From positions 1 through 20,175 of the IMG/VR virus record IMGVR_UViG_3300017697_000135: a stretch of 20,175 nt of DNA; one strand, written 5' to 3'. The translations under genes were made by a program, and so were the position numbers. This document shows positions 14,969 through 20,175 of the stretch, in pieces. Position 1 is the first letter of the stretch; every line of letters starts with the position of its first letter. This DNA is from a virus. The notes below the pieces were generated by a model, which did not search any database, was not told the DNA's origin, and saw only the letters and a program-made list of their open reading frames with translations.

Positions 14969-15300
14969 TGGCATTAACACCAACACAATGGCACCAAGGT
15001 AATCGAACAATGTATCTAGAAACCACATCAGGCTCAACCACTGATTTTAGTGTGGATCTATACAATGTACTAGACACCGGAGACACTTTGAGCACGGTGA
15101 CACCATCAACAACAAGTAGTAATTTAACTTTTGACAATGTCACTGTATATGCTGACTCAACACAGAATAGATCAGATGCTCATCAAATAGTGGGTTTTTT
15201 AACACCAGCAACAGCAGACACACACGATGTCAAATTAATCATAACAACAACACAAGGAAAAACTTTCGTATATCACTTTGATGTGTATGCGAAACAATAA
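14968..15300 (+). CDS. Ig-like virion protein, fibre-tail adaptor type
   Basis: This 110-residue protein starts one base inside the previous stop, with GGGGGCAGGG upstream. After ALTPTQWHQGNRTMYLETTSG it has a DLYNVLDTGDTLSTVTPSTT segment, SNLTFDNVTVYAD and a closing KLIITTTQGKTFVYHFDVYA strand pair. The order 'D.L.TGD...S', 'LT...V' and 'I.T..G.T....F.V' matches the small beta-sandwich seen in the next gene. Both probably attach fibres to the tail. The assignment is weaker for this one. Confidence 0.6.
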   Translation: MALTPTQWHQGNRTMYLETTSGSTTDFSVDLYNVLDTGDTLSTVTPSTTSSNLTFDNVTVYADSTQNRSDAHQIVGFLTPATADTHDVKLIITTTQGKTFVYHFDVYAKQ

Positions 15301-15308
15301 ATACTATT

Positions 15309-15614
15309 ATGACAACAGGATACGAAAGAGACAACCAAGGTGCTTTTATTAGGAAAGATCCAGAAAGTGTATTAGATTACATAATCAATTGGGCAACTTT
15401 CTTAACAACAGGCGATACTATCGCTTCAGCAACTTACACGGTGGGATCCGGACTCACGAAGGACTCATCGAGCAACACGACTACAACAACTACGGTTCAA
15501 TTGAGCGGTGGAACAGCAGGCACGGTATATGAAGTCAAGTGTGTGATAGTGACAGCGGCATCAAGAACAGTAGCAAGAAGGTTTAGGGTAAAAGTAGAAC
15601 AACTTCACTTATAA
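15309..15614 (+). CDS. Fibre-tail adaptor protein
   Basis: The 101-residue protein has the sequence of features seen in phage fibre-tail adaptor proteins: DPESVLDYIINWATFLTTGD near the N-terminus, IASATYTVGSGLTKD, TTTTTVQLSGGTAGTVYEVK and a C-terminal TAASRTVARRFRVKVEQ. The 'DY..(N/D)W...L..GDTI.S..(W/Y)TV..GLT' and 'LSGGTAG..Y.V' pattern is distinctive. It is a single Ig-like domain linking fibres to the tail. There is no classic ribosome binding site; AATAAATA (15296-15303) lies right before the ATG. Confidence 0.75.
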   Translation: MTTGYERDNQGAFIRKDPESVLDYIINWATFLTTGDTIASATYTVGSGLTKDSSSNTTTTTTVQLSGGTAGTVYEVKCVIVTAASRTVARRFRVKVEQLHL

Positions 15615-15670
15615 ACTGATAAGCCAATAACATAGGTGATACAACACCGTAAAAAAAGGAGGCAGAGAGT

Positions 15671-15790
15671 ATGAAATTTCAAGATTGGTTATTGAACCAA
15701 AACATCACAAGACAAGATTACCTAGCAAGAGATATCGAAGATCAGATTGATCTCATATCCAGATATCTATTAGGAGACGATTATGCCTAA
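15671..15790 (+). CDS. Small 39-residue acidic helical protein
   Basis: AAGGAGG (15656-15662) is 8 nt upstream of the ATG, one of the strongest ribosome binding sites in the window, so translation is likely. The product is KFQDWLLNQNITRQDYLARD followed by IEDQIDLISRYLLGDDYA, predicted all helical. It overlaps the next gene by 8 bases. The strong site may mainly serve to start translation of the coupled HTH gene downstream. Function is unknown. Confidence 0.6.
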   Translation: MKFQDWLLNQNITRQDYLARDIEDQIDLISRYLLGDDYA

Positions 15791-16193
15791 AGATAAAGAA
15801 AACCGAGAGAAAAAAGGTAATTTTGAAGAAGAATACAAAAGAAAACAAGAAAAATGGGGCACTATGACCAAAGAAGGTCTCATAGTGGGTAGGGGTGACA
15901 ATAAAAGGGTTATTCCACCAGATGAAGTGTATAAATTAGCGGCTCTCCATTGTAATTACCAAGAAATAGCGGATTGGTTTGATATCAAAAGGGAAACCTT
16001 AAAGTACAACTTTCGTGATTTGATACAAAAAGCATATTCAGAGACCAATCAAAGGTTGAGAAGAGCCCAAATTGAAACGGCATTGAAGGGAAACCCAGTG
16101 ATGCTTATTTGGTTGGGAAAGAATATGTTGAATCAGAGTGATAATCCAGTAAATAATGAAAACAATCAACCATTACCGTGGACTGAGGATTAG
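15783..16193 (+). CDS. HTH protein, possible terminase small subunit
   Basis: The protein has 136 residues. A charged N-terminal tail (residues 1-40) is followed by PDEVYKLAALHCNYQEIADW and FDIKRETLKYNF (about 46-77), a helix-turn-helix of the type used for 'step' recognition. RRAQIETALKGNPVMLIWLG and KNMLNQSD (about 93-120) follow. The combination of an HTH with 'R..Q...A..GN..M.IWLGK..L.Q.D' is common in phage proteins annotated as terminase small subunit. Those bind the packaging site and load the large subunit, which is not in this window. A gene regulator is the alternative. Confidence 0.65.
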   Translation: MPKDKENREKKGNFEEEYKRKQEKWGTMTKEGLIVGRGDNKRVIPPDEVYKLAALHCNYQEIADWFDIKRETLKYNFRDLIQKAYSETNQRLRRAQIETALKGNPVMLIWLGKNMLNQSDNPVNNENNQPLPWTED

Positions 16194-16196
16194 ACT

Positions 16197-16274
16197 ATGA
16201 TAAAAGCAATGATTTTGATAGCAATATTCAATATATTATTGTTTATAACATTATGGAATTGGTTAGGATACTAA
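16197..16274 (+). CDS. 25-residue single-span membrane peptide
   Basis: A tiny ORF with GAGG (16186-16189) 7 nt upstream starts 3 bases after the previous stop and ends one base before the next ATG. Nearly the whole product is one hydrophobic helix (MILIAIFNILLFITLWNWLG) with a single Lys at the N-terminus. Tight packing between two supported genes favours real translation. It may be a small membrane protein working with the 61-residue membrane protein that follows. Confidence 0.5.
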   Translation: MIKAMILIAIFNILLFITLWNWLGY

Positions 16275-16275
16275 A

Positions 16276-16461
16276 ATGACAAGAAAAACAAACACAATGT
16301 TGATAGGCTTATTGGGAACCATATTATTGGGACTTTCCACCTGGGCATTAATAACTATAATTGAACTACAAACAATGGTAGCAATGATGAGCCAAGAACT
16401 TATGAGTTTAGATAAAGTAATTGGAAGAATTTACAGTCATATGGATAGGTTATCAAAATGA
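16276..16461 (+). CDS. Small membrane protein with C-terminal helix
   Basis: The 61-residue protein has a basic start (MTRKTNT), one transmembrane helix (about 8-30, LIGLLGTILLGLSTWALITI) and an amphipathic helix (SQELMSLDKVIGRIYSHMDR). An N-terminal span with a helical tail outside the membrane fits a small holin-like, spanin-like or pore regulator protein. No lipobox is present. It overlaps the next gene through ATGA. The lysis role is inference. Confidence 0.6.
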   Translation: MTRKTNTMLIGLLGTILLGLSTWALITIIELQTMVAMMSQELMSLDKVIGRIYSHMDRLSK

Positions 16462-16559
16462 TAGACAGATGGTTATTGGCATTTTTTGGTGGGTTAGATA
16501 CAATATCAGAATGGATTGATCGATTGTTCCAACCTAGACCAAAAATAAAGAAAAAATGA
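16458..16559 (+). CDS. 33-residue amphipathic basic-tailed peptide
   Basis: This short ORF overlaps the gene before it and the gene after it, both by ATGA, forming a chain of coupled starts. The product has a hydrophobic, aromatic front (DRWLLAFFGGLDTISEWID) and a basic tail (PRPKIKKK). It could lie on the inner face of the membrane. Coupling at both ends is the main support; the function is unknown. Confidence 0.5.
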   Translation: MIDRWLLAFFGGLDTISEWIDRLFQPRPKIKKK

Positions 16560-16837
16560 GTAGACCATACGAATACACGGTGTTAGATACAACATCAGAC
16601 CAAATAGGTGGCAAAGACAGGGCCACTGTGGGTGTGGAGAAGATGTATGGCATCAAGTACAGGAACAGTGAAGGAGATTGGTGGGTCGGCAAGACCATAG
16701 TAGATGTGTTGTCCAACACCAGGAAATATCAGAAGATGTTCTTTGCCAACAAGCGATCAGCGATAACACAATGCGACAAACTCAATGAATTGTATAATGC
16801 CGCCGAATACAGGGTGGTAGAAGTGGCTGAAAGATAG
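16556..16837 (+). CDS. Unknown 93-residue protein
   Basis: The start lies in the stop of the preceding peptide (ATGA). The sequence has SRPYEYTVLDTTSDQIGGKD, a YGIKYRNSEGDWWVGKTIVD middle and a helical, basic KMFFANKRSAITQCDKLNEL stretch, ending RVVEVAER. It looks like a small soluble alpha/beta protein. No family is recognised. It is the last gene of the coupled chain begun at 15671; a new promoter follows 26 bases later. Confidence 0.6.
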   Translation: MSRPYEYTVLDTTSDQIGGKDRATVGVEKMYGIKYRNSEGDWWVGKTIVDVLSNTRKYQKMFFANKRSAITQCDKLNELYNAAEYRVVEVAER

Positions 16838-16863
16838 CCATAAAAAAGTGGCAAAATTACCGC

Positions 16864-16891
16864 TTGACATACTATTATTATATGTTATAAT
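16864..16891 (+). promoter_or_regulatory. Sigma70 promoter placed for a leaderless transcript
   Basis: TTGACA (16864-16869) and TATAAT (16886-16891) are 16 nt apart, with TGT before the -10. Only 6 bases separate the -10 from the ATG at 16898, so transcription should begin at or next to the A of the start codon. No ribosome binding site exists. Confidence 0.8.
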
Positions 16892-16897
16892 AGTGGT

Positions 16898-17260
16898 ATG
16901 GGAAAACAAGAAAGATTAATAAAAAAGACACTCAAAGAATATGATTGCCAGACCAGGATCGTGATAGCAGGATCAGGCCACATAAAAGCATATTTCAGTC
17001 ATCCAGATCACAAGCAAGAATTTGGACCAATGGTGTTCTCCAGCACCTCAGCCAATGAATTACATCCAAAATATATCATAACCAATGCCAGGAAGAAATT
17101 GAGGGAAAAGGGATTACCAACCGATCTATTCGAATCCAGATTAGAGCGAAAACAGATAGAACAATTCGAAAAAGAAAATAGGCCTAAAAAACAGATGGAT
17201 CCACATCGCAAGGCTTGGAAGGACAAACACAGATTGGCCAGAATGGAAAGATACAAATAA
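16898..17260 (+). CDS. Unknown 120-residue basic protein
   Basis: The start follows a consensus promoter directly and has no ribosome binding site. Residues 1-65 (LIKKTLKEYDCQTRIVIAGS, GHIKAYF, GPMVFSSTSANELHPKYI) suggest a helix-strand-strand-helix fold like the small HicA-type or double-stranded-RNA-binding-like folds, where a GGHxK strand is usual. This is a loose resemblance. The C-terminal 40 residues are highly charged (ERKQIEQFEKENRPKKQMD and RKAWKDKHRLARMERYK). It is a plausible nucleic-acid-binding early protein, not a firm family call. Confidence 0.65.
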   Translation: MGKQERLIKKTLKEYDCQTRIVIAGSGHIKAYFSHPDHKQEFGPMVFSSTSANELHPKYIITNARKKLREKGLPTDLFESRLERKQIEQFEKENRPKKQMDPHRKAWKDKHRLARMERYK

Positions 17261-17264
17261 ACAC

Positions 17265-17309
17265 TTGACAAAAAACCAATATATGTTAAAATACAAACAA
17301 CTATAGGAG
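17265..17309 (+). promoter_or_regulatory. Sigma70 promoter and ribosome binding site for 17319
   Basis: TTGACA (17265-17270) and TAAAAT (17287-17292) are 16 nt apart, with TGT before the -10. AGGAG (17305-17309) lies 9 nt before the ATG at 17319. The layout matches the promoters at 16864 and 19466 (16-nt spacer plus extended -10). Confidence 0.78.
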
Positions 17310-17318
17310 AAAAATAAT

Positions 17319-17936
17319 ATGTATGATTCATTTATGGATGTATATCCAGAAGATCTAAAAGAAAAAAAGATAAACCCGGGTGAGTTCTGTGAAAACGGTG
17401 ACTTGGGTTATAGAATAACCAGAAGATCACAACCGGTTTGGACAACAGCCAAGGACCTTTTCGATAGTATGGTCAATTTAAGTGACCTAGCACAATTCAA
17501 TCCAGATTTATTAATCTTAAGAGAAAGATTAGGAAAGAATGTTTTTGAAATAACATTCCAAGCAGGTTATGAATCAGGTAAAGAAGCCACAGAAGAAAAT
17601 CTATTCTTAGGTACATTTTGGTTCACTAAAACTATGTTAGGCAGACTTATTAAAAAGTTAGAACAAGGTATGTTGAACATCGAATTAAAGGTGGATAAGA
17701 AGGACATAGAAGAATATGAGGCAGGTGGTGCCAAAGAAAAATTCTATCCATTGATGGTGAAAGATGTTAGAAGTCTAGATGGTGATAACATAAAAGGTGA
17801 TTTCAAGATAATGGGACCTGTAAAAAGATTATCAGCAGATGGCAGTTCCAAGACCAATATGATGACCACAACACCAATTGACTTGGCCAAATATTTTAGA
17901 TACATCTATAAGCAATGGCCGGGTGGGGAGATATAA
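17319..17936 (+). CDS. Unknown 205-residue protein
   Basis: The start is backed by a promoter and AGGAG. The protein has an acidic N-terminus (DSFMDVYPEDLKEKKINPGE), a segment FDSMVNLSDLAQFNPDLLIL, an aromatic FEITFQAGYESGKEATEENL and a helical FWFTKTMLGRLIKKLEQGML. The C-terminal part contains KFYPLMVKDVRSLDGDNIKG. No metal site, nucleotide-binding loop or membrane span is seen. It precedes the sigma/alpha-like regulator and is probably in the same transcript. Confidence 0.65.
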   Translation: MYDSFMDVYPEDLKEKKINPGEFCENGDLGYRITRRSQPVWTTAKDLFDSMVNLSDLAQFNPDLLILRERLGKNVFEITFQAGYESGKEATEENLFLGTFWFTKTMLGRLIKKLEQGMLNIELKVDKKDIEEYEAGGAKEKFYPLMVKDVRSLDGDNIKGDFKIMGPVKRLSADGSSKTNMMTTTPIDLAKYFRYIYKQWPGGEI

Positions 17937-17937
17937 T

Positions 17938-18720
17938 ATGACGAAGAACTACTATAGGAACTTGACACCAGAAGCAAAAAAGAGGAAGATTGAAAACACC
18001 AAAAGAAATTATGAAAAACGGAAAAAGGAAAACTATGCCCTAGGTCTAAGGGCAGACGGTCAAGTGAGAAAAGCCAGACCAAAAATGACACCAGAAGAGA
18101 GTGCCAAAAAGATCAAAGAATCACAGTTAAAATACAGAAACAAATTCATAGCCAAAGGTCTAACGGCTAGTGGTCTAGAGAGAAGAATCCCAGATTATTT
18201 TTTCTCCACAGGCAAGACATTAAAGGAATGGCAAGGACTTCTAAAAAATGGAGAAATAGAGTACAAAGATCTACCCGAAAAGATCAAGGCAGTCATATGG
18301 GATCCGGCTGTTCCTAAACTGAAGCCCAGCAAAGTGAGAGATGAGACAGGCCTTACATTAGAGGAGTGGGGCAAAAAGTATAACATAACTCGTGAGGCAG
18401 TGAGACAACTTAAGAACAAGTGGGGCACGATAAATGATGAATTGATGATGAATAGAGGCAAATCGGGTGGTGCCCCATATTGGAAAGTGACAACAAATCC
18501 TTCATCGATGGAATATAGGACTAATATGATGCTCCAGATCACTTTAGTGAAAATAGTCTCTAGAGATCCTAGATTTAGATGGGTCAAGACCATAGAAGAT
18601 GTGTGTTTAATATCAGACGGAACATTAGCAACGATCTATAGTATGGGTCCGAAAAAGATCAACTTATTAAGGAAAATAGAAAATGACAAAAACATAGAAG
18701 GAGAAAAGAAATATGGATAA
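17938..18720 (+). CDS. Putative transcription regulator: sigma region 4-like HTH plus alpha-CTD-like segment
   Basis: The ATG at 17938 follows GGGGAG (17925-17930) with a 7-nt spacer; an earlier in-frame ATG at 17878 lies inside the preceding gene and is rejected. The 260-residue protein has three parts. Residues 9-85 hold two basic units (TPE...Y...GLxAxGxxRxxxP). Residues 140-158 (TLEEWGKKYNITREAVRQL) closely resemble sigma70 region 4.2 (TLEE.GK.(F/Y).(V/I)TRE.(I/V)RQ(I/L)). Residues 217-247 (KTIEDVCLISDGTLATIYSM, GPKKINLLRKI) resemble the helix-hairpin-helix of the RNA polymerase alpha C-terminal domain. Sigma regions 2 and 3 are absent, so it is not a full sigma factor. It probably binds promoters or host polymerase. 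Confidence 0.7.
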   Translation: MTKNYYRNLTPEAKKRKIENTKRNYEKRKKENYALGLRADGQVRKARPKMTPEESAKKIKESQLKYRNKFIAKGLTASGLERRIPDYFFSTGKTLKEWQGLLKNGEIEYKDLPEKIKAVIWDPAVPKLKPSKVRDETGLTLEEWGKKYNITREAVRQLKNKWGTINDELMMNRGKSGGAPYWKVTTNPSSMEYRTNMMLQITLVKIVSRDPRFRWVKTIEDVCLISDGTLATIYSMGPKKINLLRKIENDKNIEGEKKYG

Positions 18721-19072
18721 GAAAAAAAATATGGAGCAATATATGAAGTGGCAAGAAGCAAAAGAAAAAGCCAAAGCAGAAGGAACTTATAGTTGCGGCA
18801 ACATATATTTGGATGAATATCAAGACGGATCATTAGAATCAATAACAAAAGAGTTCGCGAAATTTGATATCACTGATATTATTAATTCAGCATTACATAG
18901 AGGCAAAATGTATGGAGCAGATGATCTACTTGATGATGAAGCCAAAGATGGCTTGATAGATTGTAATCCTTTATCACAATCGATCAAAGTGCTTGAAGAC
19001 TTAGGTGGCTGTAAAGGTGACATAGTAGAAGCATATCCTAAAATGGAAGATTTTGGATTAAAAAATGGGTAG
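18713..19072 (+). CDS. Unknown 119-residue acidic protein
   Basis: AAGGAG (18698-18703) is 9 nt upstream, and the start lies 8 bases inside the preceding gene. The N-terminus is lysine-rich and helical (KNMEQYMKWQEAKEKAKAEG). The rest is acidic, with GNIYLDEYQDGSLESITKEF, GADDLLDDEAKDGLIDCNPL and LEDLGGCKGDIVEAYPKMED. Three Cys (at 48, 84 and 99 by rough count) are not spaced as a zinc site. No family is recognised. Translation is probably coupled to the regulator gene. Confidence 0.6.
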   Translation: MDKKKNMEQYMKWQEAKEKAKAEGTYSCGNIYLDEYQDGSLESITKEFAKFDITDIINSALHRGKMYGADDLLDDEAKDGLIDCNPLSQSIKVLEDLGGCKGDIVEAYPKMEDFGLKNG

Positions 19073-19346
19073 GAATTTTGATTGGTCCAAACTGAAATAC
19101 AATGGTAAACAGATGGACTATGAATATGATAAACAACAAACGGCATATGATAGAGAAAGAGCAAGAGCAATAAGAAATACTACTATGCCGTTCGGTAAAT
19201 TCCAAGGTAAAAGGTTTAATAACATCCCTTTAAACTATCTACAATGGTGTATTAAAACATTTAAACCCCAACCCAGCAATCAAAGGTTGTTAGCAGGCAT
19301 TCGTACTGAAATAGAAAAGAGAACTAAAATAAATGAAGGAATATAG
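19065..19346 (+). CDS. DUF3820-like protein
   Basis: The protein has 93 residues. A charged N-terminal half (NFDWSKLKYNGKQMDYEYDK) is followed by TTMPFGKFQGKRFNNIPLNY and LQWCIKTF (about residues 39-66). 'MPFGK(F/Y)(K/Q)G(K/R).(F/L)..IP..YL.W' is the signature of the DUF3820 family, also seen at the end of some phage and bacterial exonuclease-like proteins. The biochemical role is undefined. The start lies 8 bases inside the preceding gene. Confidence 0.78.
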   Translation: MGRNFDWSKLKYNGKQMDYEYDKQQTAYDRERARAIRNTTMPFGKFQGKRFNNIPLNYLQWCIKTFKPQPSNQRLLAGIRTEIEKRTKINEGI

Positions 19347-19503
19347 ATCACAATCACTGACGGCACCTAAAGATGGTGTTTTTAAGATAAAATGTGGCCC
19401 AAGTGAGACCATATTATGGGTGAAAAAGGGTGAATCTGTTGATGTAATATGGGAAGAAGACCCCATTGACAGATCACAGAAATGTGCTACAATTAAGGAA
19501 TAA
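19333..19503 (+). CDS. Unknown 56-residue protein whose 3' end contains a promoter
   Basis: This ORF overlaps the DUF3820-like gene by 14 bases. The middle looks like a small beta protein (GVFKIKCGPSETILWVKKGE, SVDVIWEEDP), and the end is DRSQKCATIKE. The last 38 bases, including the stop codon, are an exact copy of a segment at 19931-19968 and form a sigma70-type promoter. The ribosome binding site is weak, so coupling to the preceding gene is likely. Function is unknown. Confidence 0.55.
   Translation: MKEYRSQSLTAPKDGVFKIKCGPSETILWVKKGESVDVIWEEDPIDRSQKCATIKE
19466..19503 (+). promoter_or_regulatory. Promoter repeat, copy 1 (within the 19333 gene)
   Basis: TTGACA (19466-19471) and TACAAT (19488-19493) are 16 nt apart, with TGC before the -10. 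The spacer contains CACA-GAAA-TGTG, a small inverted repeat that could be an operator half-site pair. It should serve the genes at 19518 and 19729. Confidence 0.72.
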
Positions 19504-19517
19504 TAAAGGAGAAAAAG

Positions 19518-19727
19518 ATGACGAAAATAACACCAGAAGTAAAAAAGATCATAGATTCTATGAAAGATAATAATCATTTTACTGAAGAAGAAAAATGGGT
19601 GTATGCGGGGTCATATGTGACAGGCCTTCCAACTCGTGTAGCCAGAGAAAAATACACTGACGAAGAATTAATTGAAATAGCACACGAAGGTAATTTAGTG
19701 ATGTGGAAATTAAAGAGGGAGGCATAG
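19518..19727 (+). CDS. Unknown 69-residue protein
   Basis: AAGGAG (19506-19511) is 6 nt before the ATG, behind promoter repeat copy 1. The product is helical and acidic: TPEVKKIIDSMKDNNHFTEE, EKWVYAGSYVTGLPTRVARE, then TDEELIEIAHEGNLVMWKL. The middle LPTRVAREKYTDEELIEIA could be a small helix-turn-helix, but the fit is weak. It is followed after one base by the next ATG and shares its ribosome binding region (GGGAGG) with the end of this gene. Confidence 0.6.
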   Translation: MTKITPEVKKIIDSMKDNNHFTEEEKWVYAGSYVTGLPTRVAREKYTDEELIEIAHEGNLVMWKLKREA

Positions 19728-19728
19728 G

Positions 19729-19917
19729 ATGATTGAACATAAAGATAGATTAGATAGAATTGCTCGAGCAATAATTGAAAGCAAACCCAAAATGGTTGAT
19801 GGTAAGGCAATATATATGGGCCAAAATTATGAATCACTTGATGATGCTTGGGATTGGTTTGAGGATGATTTAGATTTTATCAGATTTGATGTTAAAGAAA
19901 TGTTAGAGGAGGCATAG
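19729..19917 (+). CDS. Unknown 62-residue acidic protein
   Basis: GGGAGG (19717-19722) is 6 nt upstream, inside the end of the preceding gene. The protein is helical (HKDRLDRIARAIIESKPKMV) with an acidic, tryptophan-containing centre (YESLDDAWDWFEDDLDFIRF) and ends EMLEEA. Its last bases include GGAGG-CATAG like those of the preceding gene, yet no ATG follows. After the TAG the same frame stays open for 16 codons and ends in DRSQKCATIKE and TAA, the same tail as the 56-residue protein. Function is unknown. Confidence 0.6.
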   Translation: MIEHKDRLDRIARAIIESKPKMVDGKAIYMGQNYESLDDAWDWFEDDLDFIRFDVKEMLEEA

Positions 19918-19930
19918 GAAAATCCCCAGG

Positions 19931-19968
19931 TTGACAGATCACAGAAATGTGCTACAATTAAGGAATAA
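19931..19968 (+). promoter_or_regulatory. Promoter repeat, copy 2
   Basis: An exact 38-bp match to 19466-19503: TTGACA (19931-19936), 16-nt spacer ending in TGC, TACAAT (19953-19958), then TAAGGAATAA. It should drive the partial gene at 19990. CCCC precedes both copies at slightly different spacing, so the shared segment may once have been longer. Confidence 0.78.
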
Positions 19969-19989
19969 AACTAACAAAAGGAAAACAAA

Positions 19990-20175
19990 ATGAAAGTAGA
20001 TATAAACACAGATCCGGATCTCGTATATGAAAAGATTGCCAAAATGATGAACCCAGATCTATGGGATTGGCGAGAAGCACACTCACAAGGTATCAAGGCA
20101 ATGGGTGTTATTAATGGTGGCGAACCAAAGGTTTGTTTTACGATCCCAGCCGGCTGTAATATGGTTAATGGCCAA
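19990..20175 (+). CDS. Unknown protein, 5' part only
   Basis: AAAAGG (19976-19981) lies 8 nt before the ATG, behind promoter repeat copy 2. The frame is open to the window end (62 codons). The visible part includes VDINTDPDLVYEKIAKMMNP, DLWDWREAHSQGIKAMG and EPKVCFTIPAGCNMVNG. No family can be named from this much sequence. Strong promoter and position suggest an early phage gene. Confidence 0.6.
   Translation, partial: MKVDINTDPDLVYEKIAKMMNPDLWDWREAHSQGIKAMGVINGGEPKVCFTIPAGCNMVNGQ

Noticed and set aside
15635-15648. GGTG-N6-CACC hairpin as a terminator after the adaptor gene
   Set aside because: The stem is only 4 bp and is followed by A rather than T residues.
17878-17937. Upstream ATG extending the putative regulator by 20 residues
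   Set aside because: It lies inside the preceding gene without a ribosome binding site; the ATG at 17938 has GGGGAG at 7 nt.
19915-19968. TAG recoded as an amino acid
   Set aside because: TAG ends many other genes here (for example at 4499, 10201, 10716, 16193, 16837 and 19346), so general reassignment does not fit.

Overview
The window is a stretch of a tailed-phage genome, A+T-rich and densely packed. Start and stop codons mostly overlap (TAATG, ATGA), and most starts carry a strong AGGAG-type ribosome binding site. The tail module has the lambda-like siphovirus order: tape measure C-terminus, two distal tail proteins, tail tip (J-like) protein, then fibres. That order, host-type sigma70 promoters, and fibre repeat types and small proteins that I associate with uncultured marine phages suggest a phage of a Gram-negative, possibly marine alphaproteobacterial, host. 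The host assignment is inference. I see no integrase, endolysin, large terminase, tRNA or CRISPR array here.

Layout. 1-6751 (+): end of the tape measure gene, two distal tail proteins, a GNAT-like protein where lambda-type phages usually carry the K/I genes, the tail tip protein, and three tail or fibre proteins. 6751-7391 (+): a compact small-gene cluster that looks like part of a lysis module (a Cys/Trp-rich 34-aa peptide, an XhlA-like membrane protein, two small unknowns). 7472-8427 (-): two unknown genes read backwards from their own consensus promoter. 8428-8682: a non-coding control region with an inverted repeat and two tiny ORFs. 8683-10201 (+): two unknown proteins and an HNH endonuclease, partly behind a perfect consensus promoter. 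10255-15614 (+): a second structural block with a tail protein, a 727-aa repeat fibre, a 633-aa virion protein, a 44-aa basic protein and two Ig-like fibre-tail adaptor proteins. 15671-16837 (+): a small HTH protein that may be the small terminase subunit, three tiny proteins (two membrane-like) and an unknown 93-aa protein. 16898-20175 (+): genes that look early or regulatory, each group behind a TTGACA-type promoter.

The most notable item is the 260-aa protein at 17938-18720. It carries a helix-turn-helix that closely resembles sigma70 region 4.2 and, after it, a segment resembling the helix-hairpin-helix part of the RNA polymerase alpha C-terminal domain. It could be a phage transcription regulator aimed at host polymerase. 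It lies among promoters sharing an extended -10 (TGn) design. One promoter occurs as an exact 38-bp repeat at 19466 and 19931: the first copy is inside the 3' end of a gene, and the second lies in frame after the stop codon of another gene. A further promoter at 16864 is placed so that its transcript should begin at the ATG, that is, be leaderless.

Product names rest on motif recognition by eye. Most small proteins have no function I can name.
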